Source: Nitrospirota bacterium
Lineage (GTDB): Bacteria; Nitrospinota; Nitrospinia; Nitrospinales; VA-1
Direction: 5' to 3'
Length of the DNA stretch: 48,601 nt
Assembly (NCBI GenBank): GCA_003246675.1
Contig: QJZQ01000143.1
Coordinates: forward strand, 1 to 48,601
The number at the start of each line of letters is the position of its first letter. Position 1 is the first letter of the stretch. This document shows, piece after piece, positions 9,671-17,322 of this stretch. The notes below the pieces were generated by a model that had not been told where the DNA came from, did no database searches, and was given only the letters and a program-made list of their open reading frames with translations. Position numbers and translations under genes: made by a program.

Positions 9671-10882
9671 ATGTCGAACCTGACCGCCCAGGCAGAGGGG
9701 AAACCGAAGGACTGGGTCCCCAAGGGGGATTTACAGAAAGTTGTTACCCCAGAGCAAATGTTTTTCGAGCTGCCCCGCGAAAAACTATTCATCACCGGCT
9801 CTGAAGCCGCACGGGAAGCCATCCGCCGGGCGAATGTAGACGTGGCAATCTCCTACCCGATCACCCCGCAGAGCGAAACCATGCAGCAGGCGGGTTACCT
9901 CTACGACGACGGGTACATCAAGGAATACTACCGGGGCGAAGAGGAAATCGGCGTTATGTCGGCAATGTCCGGAGCGTCCCGCGCAGGCGTACGCTGCCTG
10001 ACCGCTACCGCCGGCCCAGGCCTGATGCGCGGGCTGGAAGCCATTTCCTCCTGGCCGGGCGCGCGCGTTCCGCTGGTGCTGCTCGACATGTGCCGGGTCA
10101 TCAACACCCCGCTGGCCATTCAGCCCGACAACATCGAAATGTCTTTTCTCCTGAACACAGGGCTTTTGGTGCTGCACGCGGAAAACCAGCAGGACTTTTA
10201 CGATTACCCGCTCGCGGCCTTCATGGTCTCCGAAGAAGTGGACGTGACGCTACCCGCCGTGGTTTCGACGGACGGTTTTTTTGTGACGCACGCCCGCGGC
10301 CCGGTCGAAATTCCCTCCGAAGAATACAAGCTTCCCCCGAGGGATGGATGGCGCTCCGCGGTGCCGGCGATGGACAACGAAAACCCGCCCGCCCGGCTTT
10401 CCCGCGATGCCCCAATCCAGAAAAGTAACTTCATCAGCTACCACATGCATGCGAGCTGGCAGCAGGAAGTGTTCGCCGCGGTGGAGCGCTCCGCCAAGTA
10501 TTTCAGGAAATATCTGAACGGTCTCGTCGAAGTGATCAACCCCGGCGCGGAGGACTTTATCATCGCTTCCGGCTCGGCGGTATCGCAGGCCCGGGAAGCG
10601 GTTCGTCAGGAAGGCGAAAATGGCCGCACGGTAGGCCTCGTCAAGGTCAAGTGCCTGCGCCCCTTCCCGAAAGCGGAAATCATTGAAGCGGTGAAGGACG
10701 CCAAGCGGATCCTCATCCCCGAATTCAATCAAGCCGGGTGGATGCAAAAGGAAGTCTGTTCGGTGCTCTACGGACGCTCCAAAGCCATCATATCCGACGG
10801 CCCCCGAGTGTTCGGCGGCATGACCATGCCCACGGAAATGATTCTCGAGTGGCTGGAAGAAGCACGCAAGCGCACACCGTAA
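9671..10882 (+). CDS. 2-oxoacid:ferredoxin oxidoreductase alpha subunit
   Basis: FITGSEAAREAIRRANVDVAISYPITPQSETMQ...GASRAGVRCLTATAGPGLMRGLEA...; PFOR/OFOR domain I/II pattern. Confidence 0.92.
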   Translation: MSNLTAQAEGKPKDWVPKGDLQKVVTPEQMFFELPREKLFITGSEAAREAIRRANVDVAISYPITPQSETMQQAGYLYDDGYIKEYYRGEEEIGVMSAMSGASRAGVRCLTATAGPGLMRGLEAISSWPGARVPLVLLDMCRVINTPLAIQPDNIEMSFLLNTGLLVLHAENQQDFYDYPLAAFMVSEEVDVTLPAVVSTDGFFVTHARGPVEIPSEEYKLPPRDGWRSAVPAMDNENPPARLSRDAPIQKSNFISYHMHASWQQEVFAAVERSAKYFRKYLNGLVEVINPGAEDFIIASGSAVSQAREAVRQEGENGRTVGLVKVKCLRPFPKAEIIEAVKDAKRILIPEFNQAGWMQKEVCSVLYGRSKAIISDGPRVFGGMTMPTEMILEWLEEARKRTP

Positions 10883-11030
10883 GCAAAAAAAAACCAACGA
10901 GGCTGGCATTAACCGGCTTTTAAGGTGATACTGGCTGCAAGCGGTTTGTATAAATGCCGGGGCGTCATAGGACAGGCGCCTTCGGTCCTGAATCATTTAA
11001 ATTAATTTTTCATATATAGAGGTAAACATC

Positions 11031-11897
11031 ATGTCATTGGAAACCTTGAGACCGTCTCCCGCGTTGAAAGAATTTCTTCCGATCGAGTACAAGGACCTGG
11101 TAGAACACGGGCCTTACGGAAAGAACAAAAAAGTCAGCGATATGGGGCAGTTCAAAGAAGTTCTCGAAGAACACCCCATGTGCGCCGGCTGCGCGATGAC
11201 CCTGTTCATCCGTCTGATGTTCATCGGCCTGCCCTGCCCCGAGCACACCGTCATGGTGGGTACTGCGGGTTGTGGCCGCCTGGCCATTTCCCAGGCTTCC
11301 GTGCCTTTCATTTACGGCAACTATGGCGACACCAACGCGGTGGCCTCCGGCCTGAAGCGCGGCCTGGAGCTGCGCTTCCCCAACCAGCCGAAAGACGTGG
11401 TTGTGGCCTGCGGCGATGGCGGCCTGGTCGACATCGGCTTTCAGGGCCTCATGCACAGCTGGTTCCGCCACGAAAAATTCACCACCATCATGCTCGACAA
11501 CGAAGTTTACGGTAATACCGGAGGCCAGGAAAGCGGCATGACCAACCAGGGCAAGGTGCTGAAGATGGCCCCGCGCGGCAAGAAGGACGAGAAAATGGAC
11601 GTCATCGGGCTCGCCAAGGTCGCCAAGCTCGACTACATCGCCCGGGTGGTTCCGACGAACCCCGCCCGCGTGGCCCGCACCGTTCGCCGCGCCGTGCTGG
11701 TGGCCCGAGAATTCGGCTCCACTTACGTGCAGGCCTACACCTCCTGCAACATCGAGTACTCCATCCCCACTCCCGACGTTATGAAAGACGCGTTCGAAGT
11801 GGAGAACGAGCGTTACGGTTTCGAGGAAATCATCTCCGACCGCGCCAAGGCGTACTTGCAGGAGATCGAAAAGAAAGACAAAAAAGCTAAAAAATAA
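11031..11897 (+). CDS. 2-oxoacid:ferredoxin oxidoreductase beta subunit (TPP-binding)
   Basis: HPMCAGCAMTLF, TAGCGR, GDGGLVDIGFQG...LDNEVYGNTGGQ (TPP motif). Confidence 0.93.
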   Translation: MSLETLRPSPALKEFLPIEYKDLVEHGPYGKNKKVSDMGQFKEVLEEHPMCAGCAMTLFIRLMFIGLPCPEHTVMVGTAGCGRLAISQASVPFIYGNYGDTNAVASGLKRGLELRFPNQPKDVVVACGDGGLVDIGFQGLMHSWFRHEKFTTIMLDNEVYGNTGGQESGMTNQGKVLKMAPRGKKDEKMDVIGLAKVAKLDYIARVVPTNPARVARTVRRAVLVAREFGSTYVQAYTSCNIEYSIPTPDVMKDAFEVENERYGFEEIISDRAKAYLQEIEKKDKKAKK

Positions 11898-11924
11898 GTC
11901 ATCCATCCAAGGAGGAAATCTATC

Positions 11925-12638
11925 ATGGCTGTCAAGCGCTATAACGTCCGCATGGCGGGAATTGGAGGCCAGGGCGTGGTCACCGCCTCGCATATCATCA
12001 GCAACGGGGTGGTTATCTCCGGAGGTTACAGTTCCCTCGTGCCTTTTTTCGGCTCGGAAAAACGAAACGCTCCGGTTGAAAGCTATGTGCGGATCTCCAA
12101 CCATACGATTTACGAAATCGGCGAGATCATTTACCCCAATGTCATCATGATCTTCCATCCCTCCGTTATCACCCTGGGAAAATCGTATACGATGCCCTTC
12201 TACACCGGCCTCAAGAAGCGCGGGATCATCCTGATCAACAACCGGACCCCCATCAAGCTGTCCCGCGACGAAGAGCGGGAGCTGGAGGAGAAGGAAGCCC
12301 GCGTTTATTACATTCCCGCCACCGACATGGCCAACGATGTCGCCAAGACCGACCTGGCCACCAACATGGCTATGTGCGGCGCGATTTCCGGCTTGTTCGG
12401 CCTGCCCGACCTCAAGAGTCTCGGTGAATCGGTCAAAGACCGCTTCCTCGGCAAGGGCATCGTGACCTCCGGCGGTACGGCGGCTCTGGACAGCGCCATT
12501 GAAAAGAAGTTCGCCAAAAAACAGAAGCTCATGGAAGCCAACATGATGACTCTGGAAGCGGCGTACAACTACGTCCGAGACAAAGGCTGGGCCGATGAAG
12601 ACGCAACGGCCACGGCAACGAAAACAGCGGCCGTTTAA
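11925..12638 (+). CDS. 2-oxoacid:ferredoxin oxidoreductase gamma subunit
   Basis: RYNVRMAGIGGQGVVTASHIISNGVVISGGYSSLVPFFGSEKRNAPVESYVRIS typical gamma subunit. Confidence 0.92.
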   Translation: MAVKRYNVRMAGIGGQGVVTASHIISNGVVISGGYSSLVPFFGSEKRNAPVESYVRISNHTIYEIGEIIYPNVIMIFHPSVITLGKSYTMPFYTGLKKRGIILINNRTPIKLSRDEERELEEKEARVYYIPATDMANDVAKTDLATNMAMCGAISGLFGLPDLKSLGESVKDRFLGKGIVTSGGTAALDSAIEKKFAKKQKLMEANMMTLEAAYNYVRDKGWADEDATATATKTAAV

Positions 12639-12658
12639 CATATCGTTCTGGAGAAACC

Positions 12659-12922
12659 ATGTACTATATCGCCGAAGTCAACAAAGAAATCTGTTCTCAG
12701 AGCAATTGCCATCTCTGCACGACCTACTGTCCCGAGGCCAACTGTATCAACTACAGCGAAGCCGATAAATCCGCCTATGTTTCCGTGGACCGCTGCAAGG
12801 CCTGCGAAATCTGCGTTTATATCTGCAAGGAAGTGGCGAAAAAGGAAGCGATCCAGATGAAATGGATCGAAGACCTCGAAGAGGGATTCGTCATCAAGAG
12901 AACAGGGGTCGTTCTAAGATAA
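12659..12922 (+). CDS. 4Fe-4S ferredoxin subunit of the oxidoreductase (delta-like)
   Basis: CSQSNCHLCTTYCPEANC and CKACEICVYIC cysteine motifs; last gene of operon. Confidence 0.88.
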   Translation: MYYIAEVNKEICSQSNCHLCTTYCPEANCINYSEADKSAYVSVDRCKACEICVYICKEVAKKEAIQMKWIEDLEEGFVIKRTGVVLR

Positions 12923-12935
12923 ATCGTCTTTTTAG

Positions 12936-12976
12936 AAAAAGGTATTTGGGCTTCATGCCCAAATACCTTTTTTTTT
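12936..12976 (+). terminator. Strong rho-independent terminator of the OFOR operon
   Basis: AAAAAGGTATTTGGGC-TTCAT-GCCCAAATACCTTTTT, 16-bp perfect stem plus T run. Confidence 0.92.
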
Positions 12977-13022
12977 ATTTCAACACCTTACTTTTCATTC
13001 AACAAAACGGAGCCCACCACTA

Positions 13023-13439
13023 ATGGAACAAACCCTAGCCATCATCAAACCGGATGCCGTCGAACGCAACCTGATCGGACAAATCCTTGAACGCATCGAA
13101 TCCCGCGGTTTTCGCATCGTCGCCATGAAGCGAGCCCTGCTGACCCTGGCTCAGGCCGAGGCGTTCTACCATGTGCACAAGGAAAGGCCCTTTTTCGGTG
13201 AGCTGACTCAATATATGTGCTCCGGCCCCGTGGTTCTTCTGACCCTCGAGCGGGAAAATGCCATCGCCGCCTGGCGCGAACTCATGGGCGCAACCAACCC
13301 CCAGGAAGCCGCGGAAGGCACCATCCGCAAGGATTTCGCCATCAATCTGGAGAAAAACTCGGCCCACGGCTCCGATGCCCCCGATACCGCTGCCTTCGAA
13401 ATTCCTTTCTTTTTCAACAAGTTAGAAATTCAAGGCTAA
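13023..13439 (+). CDS. ndk: Nucleoside diphosphate kinase
   Basis: [22 protein letters not shown]...[16 protein letters not shown]; active-site NSAHGSD. Confidence 0.95.
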   Translation: MEQTLAIIKPDAVERNLIGQILERIESRGFRIVAMKRALLTLAQAEAFYHVHKERPFFGELTQYMCSGPVVLLTLERENAIAAWRELMGATNPQEAAEGTIRKDFAINLEKNSAHGSDAPDTAAFEIPFFFNKLEIQG

Positions 13440-13499
13440 AATCCCAAAGAAATCCCGGATGCCGAAAACCCAAAGCCGGAAACATGCATCTAAACTTGT

Positions 13500-14048
13500 A
13501 TGAAAAGATATCTGGCGGTTATCCTTCTTACATTTGCGGCCCTGGCCGGGACGGCTCCGGCGGTTTCAGCTTATGAGTACCAGCTCTATAAAAACGTCGA
13601 AAATTTTGGTATTGTAGTATTTCCCAAAGAGAACGCGTCTAAAGAGCTGGACGATTACATCCGCTCCATCGTTTTCGAACCGGTGGACAGCGGAAAAGCG
13701 GTGATGCGTTACGGGACGAAGGGCGAAAACGAAACCTTCATGATGCCCGAAGAAGTGCAGACCCGTCATCGCATTGAGAAATTCATCGTGATCCAGGTTC
13801 TGCCGGACCGCAAAATGCTGGTGGGGGTCTACGATCCCGAATGGGGGCTCACCCTGCCCTCCTCGGTGTTCGAGCTCGATCAGGTGAAAGAAAACGTCCC
13901 GAAAACGCTTAATGTTTTCAGGGGATCGAATCCGCAAAAGCAAACCCGCGGACCAATGGAAGAAGATTTGAATGGAGCTGGCGCCCTGTCCGGGCTTGCC
14001 GCGCTCAATATGCCAAGGGGAGGCTTGATACACCATGCCCGTGTATGA
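13500..14048 (+). CDS. Secreted hypothetical protein
   Basis: 182 aa with signal peptide MKRYLAVILLTFAALAGTAPAVSA; no recognised domain; overlaps the next start. Confidence 0.6.
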   Translation: MKRYLAVILLTFAALAGTAPAVSAYEYQLYKNVENFGIVVFPKENASKELDDYIRSIVFEPVDSGKAVMRYGTKGENETFMMPEEVQTRHRIEKFIVIQVLPDRKMLVGVYDPEWGLTLPSSVFELDQVKENVPKTLNVFRGSNPQKQTRGPMEEDLNGAGALSGLAALNMPRGGLIHHARV

Positions 14049-14226
14049 ATACCAGTGCGAAAAATGCAAGGAAGTCGTCGAGGTGCTGCAAAAAATCAGT
14101 GACGAGCCGCTGAAAACCTGCGAAAAATGCGGTGGCGCCCTGCACAAGGGGTTCACCAGCATGAATTTCCATTTGTACGGTCCCGGGTTTTATTCCACCG
14201 ACAACAAGAGAAAGTACCTGAAATAG
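14035..14226 (+). CDS. FmdB-family zinc ribbon protein
   Basis: MPVYEYQCEKCKEVVEVLQKISDEPLKTCEKCGGALHK. Confidence 0.88.
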   Translation: MPVYEYQCEKCKEVVEVLQKISDEPLKTCEKCGGALHKGFTSMNFHLYGPGFYSTDNKRKYLK

Positions 14227-14263
14227 TTTCGGTCCAACTCAACCCCCCACCGGGTCCCACAAC

Positions 14264-14689
14264 ATGATTTTCATCACCCGGCGGCTCGAATTCTGCGCCA
14301 GCCACCGCCTGTTCAATCCAAGCTTCAGCGACGAGAAAAACGCCGCCACGTTCGGGCTGTGCAACAACCCCAACGGGCACGGCCACAATTACGTTCTGGA
14401 GGTCACCGTCAAGGGCGAGGTGAACCCGGAAACCGGCATGGTGCTCGACCTTAAGGCGCTCAAGAAACTCATCAACGAGAAAGTCATCGATCTTGTGGAT
14501 CACAAGAACCTCAACGTCGATGTCGATTTTTTACAGGGAGTGATCCCAACGGCGGAAAATATCGCCATCAAGTTCTGGGAGCGAATCAAGCCCCATATCG
14601 AGAATGGCGAGCTGTGCGAAATTAAACTTTACGAATCGGAACGAAACTTCGTGGTTTACCGGGGAGAAGGCGTTGAAAGCACTTATTGA
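14264..14689 (+). CDS. queD: 6-pyruvoyl-tetrahydropterin synthase / QueD-family protein
   Basis: FCASHRL...[21 protein letters not shown]...DHKNLN...[12 protein letters not shown]; Cys and His ligands conserved. Confidence 0.88.
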   Translation: MIFITRRLEFCASHRLFNPSFSDEKNAATFGLCNNPNGHGHNYVLEVTVKGEVNPETGMVLDLKALKKLINEKVIDLVDHKNLNVDVDFLQGVIPTAENIAIKFWERIKPHIENGELCEIKLYESERNFVVYRGEGVESTY

Positions 14690-15230
14690 AAATATTTTAA
14701 AAGAATTGGGCGAGGATCCTTCGCGGGAAGGCCTGCTGGAAACCCCCAAACGGGTGGACAAATCCCTCAGGTTCCTCACCAGCGGCTACCATATCGATAT
14801 CAACAAGCTGGTGAACGATGCCCTTTATACGGACAATTATGATGAAATGGTCATCGTCAAGGACATCGACATGTTCAGCCTGTGCGAACACCACATGCTG
14901 CCCTTCTTCGGCAAGTGCCACGTGGCCTACCTGCCGCAGGGGAAAATCATCGGCCTCAGCAAGATCCCGCGTATCGTGAACGCCTTCAGCCGCCGGCTGC
15001 AGGTGCAGGAGCGCCTGACGACCCAGGTGGCCGAATGCCTGCAGGAAACGCTGAAACCCGGCGGGGTGGGCGTGGTCATCGAAGCGTTGCACCTTTGCAT
15101 GTCCATGCGCGGGGTGGAGAAACAAAGCTCCTACACGACCACGAGTTCCATGCTGGGGTGCTTCAAGTCCGACGCCAGAACCCGCAGCGAATTTCTCAAC
15201 CTGATTCAACCCCAGGGCACCCGCCGGTGA
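14673..15230 (+). CDS. folE: GTP cyclohydrolase I
   Basis: [18 protein letters not shown]...[20 protein letters not shown]...GLSKIPRIV; likely TTG start (14673) inside the 3' end of the PTPS gene. Confidence 0.93.
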   Translation: MKALIENILKELGEDPSREGLLETPKRVDKSLRFLTSGYHIDINKLVNDALYTDNYDEMVIVKDIDMFSLCEHHMLPFFGKCHVAYLPQGKIIGLSKIPRIVNAFSRRLQVQERLTTQVAECLQETLKPGGVGVVIEALHLCMSMRGVEKQSSYTTTSSMLGCFKSDARTRSEFLNLIQPQGTRR

Positions 15231-15288
15231 CCTGCCCTGGCCGGAAACGCATTCCCCTCCCCTCTCCATAAATAGAGGCCATTGCCCA

Positions 15289-16254
15289 TTGAACAGCATC
15301 GCCGATAAAGAAATCATCATCGAAGACAACAAGCTGATTCCGGAAATTTTTGGCATTCACGACACCCACCTCAAGCTGATCGAGAAAAAATTCAACGTCC
15401 GCCTGACCACGCGCGAAAACGTGATCCGCATCAAGGGGGAAGCCCCGGCGGTGGAACAGGTGGACCGGCTGATCAGCCAGTTGCAGGAACTCTACAACGG
15501 GAAAACCCCGATCCTCAACGGGGACCTGAAGTTCGCCATCCGCCTCGCCGCCGATGACCCGGGCGTGGATCTGAAAGCCATCTTCAGCGAGCGCATCACC
15601 GTTTCCCAGGAAAAGGGTTTCGTCACGCCCAAGGGGCGTACCCAGAGGGAATTCATCCACGCGGCCCGGCAATGCGATATCGTCCTCGGCATTGGCCCCG
15701 CAGGCACCGGGAAAACCTATCTCGCGGTGGCTCTGGCGGTGGAGGGGCTGCTCAAGCACCAGTTCAAGAAAATCGTCCTCGTCCGGCCCGCCGTTGAAGC
15801 CGGAGAAAAACTCGGTTTTCTCCCCGGCGACATCGCCGAGAAGATCAACCCGTATCTCATGCCGCTCTACGACGCCCTGAACGACCTGCTGCCGGTCAAC
15901 CAGGTGTGGAAAATGATCGAGGACGGCATCATCGAAATCGCCCCCCTCGCCTACATGCGCGGCCGCACCTTGAACGACGCGTTCATCATCCTCGACGAGG
16001 CGCAGAATTCCACCCGCGAGCAGATGAAGATGTTTCTGACCCGGCTCGGCTTCCGCTCGAAAATGGTGGTCACCGGCGATATCACCCAGGTCGACCTCAG
16101 CAACCCCGGGGACTCGGGCCTCATCCACGCCAAGGGACTCCTGCAGGGCATCGAGGGCATCCATTTTTCGTTTTTCACCCAGAAGGACGTGATCCGGCAC
16201 GACCTGGTCAAGAAAATCATCCAGGCCTACGAAACCGGCGGCAGCCAGCGCTGA
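15289..16254 (+). CDS. phoH: PhoH family ATPase
   Basis: GIGPAGTGKTYLAVALAVEGLL...LVRPAVEAGEKLGFLPGD...ILDEAQNSTREQMKMFLTRLG; TTG start. Confidence 0.95.
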   Translation: MNSIADKEIIIEDNKLIPEIFGIHDTHLKLIEKKFNVRLTTRENVIRIKGEAPAVEQVDRLISQLQELYNGKTPILNGDLKFAIRLAADDPGVDLKAIFSERITVSQEKGFVTPKGRTQREFIHAARQCDIVLGIGPAGTGKTYLAVALAVEGLLKHQFKKIVLVRPAVEAGEKLGFLPGDIAEKINPYLMPLYDALNDLLPVNQVWKMIEDGIIEIAPLAYMRGRTLNDAFIILDEAQNSTREQMKMFLTRLGFRSKMVVTGDITQVDLSNPGDSGLIHAKGLLQGIEGIHFSFFTQKDVIRHDLVKKIIQAYETGGSQR

Positions 16255-16334
16255 CCTCCGGCAGGCCATTTCGCGGTCTTCCTGCCCGCGATTTCGTGGT
16301 AAATTAAACCCAAAATACGGGACCGCTTATTATC

Positions 16335-16799
16335 ATGGCCACGCTTCTGACAAACGAGTTTTCCGGCGCGGGTTGCGACGACCAGGCGCTCATCGACCAG
16401 GGCGACCGGGTCCTTTCGGCGCTCGGCATGAGCGCCATGGAGCTCAGCGTCTTGCTGATTGACGACGCGGGCATACAGGAGCTCAACCGGGAATACCGCG
16501 ACCAGGACCGGGCCACCGACGTGCTCTCGTTTTCCCAGCTCGAGGGAGACGGCGGCGGCGATGCGCAGGTGCTGGGCGATGTGGTCATCTCCGTGGAAAC
16601 CGCCCGGCGCCAGGCCGCTCAGCATCAGCTCAGCTTCGAAGAAGAACTGGCCCTCCTGCTCATTCACGGGACGCTTCACCTGGCGGGTTACGACCACGAG
16701 CGCTCCCCCGAGGAGGCCGAAATCATGAAGCAAAAAACCTGGGAAATTTTTGCAATCCTGTATCCAGGGAAAAAGGCCGCCGCGTCCTGCGAATTTTGA
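16335..16799 (+). CDS. ybeY: Endoribonuclease YbeY
   Basis: ELNREYRDQDRATDVLSF and HGTLHLAGYDHE zinc motif; follows phoH. Confidence 0.95.
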   Translation: MATLLTNEFSGAGCDDQALIDQGDRVLSALGMSAMELSVLLIDDAGIQELNREYRDQDRATDVLSFSQLEGDGGGDAQVLGDVVISVETARRQAAQHQLSFEEELALLLIHGTLHLAGYDHERSPEEAEIMKQKTWEIFAILYPGKKAAASCEF

Positions 16800-16830
16800 C
16801 CGGCGCGGCCCTCAACAAGCGAGGCCGAAC

Positions 16831-17313
16831 GTGGAACAGATCTGGGCCCCATGGCGAATGGAATACATCGGCCGGAAAAAATCCGGCGACTGTATTTTCT
16901 GCACCCTGCCGAGTGAAAAACGGGACGAGGAAAATTTTATCCTGCATCGTGGTGGCGATTTTTTCGTCATCATGAACATCTTCCCTTACAACACCGGGCA
17001 CCTCATGGTCGCCCCCTACCGGCACGCGGGCTGCGTCACCCTGTTCAGCGAAAAGGAAAGCGCTGAAAAGGATCGTTTGACGCAGAAATGCGTCGCCGTT
17101 CTGCGCGACTGCCTCAACCCCGAGGGCTTCAATATCGGCATCAACCTGGGCAAGGCCGGCGGCGCCGGCTTCGAGGAGCACGTCCACGTGCACGTCGTTC
17201 CGCGCTGGACGGGCGACACGAACTTCATGCCCGTGCTCGCCGACACGAAGATTCACCCCGAGCACCTGCGATCCACCTACGAGAAACTCAAGCCCCATTT
17301 CGAGAGCGCCTGA
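16831..17313 (+). CDS. HIT family hydrolase (Ap4A phosphorylase/hydrolase-like)
   Basis: GTG start VEQIWAPWRMEYIGRKKSGDCIFC...NIFPYNTGHLMVAP...EEHVHVHVVPRW. Confidence 0.92.
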   Translation: MEQIWAPWRMEYIGRKKSGDCIFCTLPSEKRDEENFILHRGGDFFVIMNIFPYNTGHLMVAPYRHAGCVTLFSEKESAEKDRLTQKCVAVLRDCLNPEGFNIGINLGKAGGAGFEEHVHVHVVPRWTGDTNFMPVLADTKIHPEHLRSTYEKLKPHFESA

Positions 17314-17322
17314 CCCCCGTTC

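Noticed and set aside
11034-12641. 535-aa minus ORF across OFOR beta/gamma
   Set aside because: Spans two real plus-strand genes and shows no protein-family signature.
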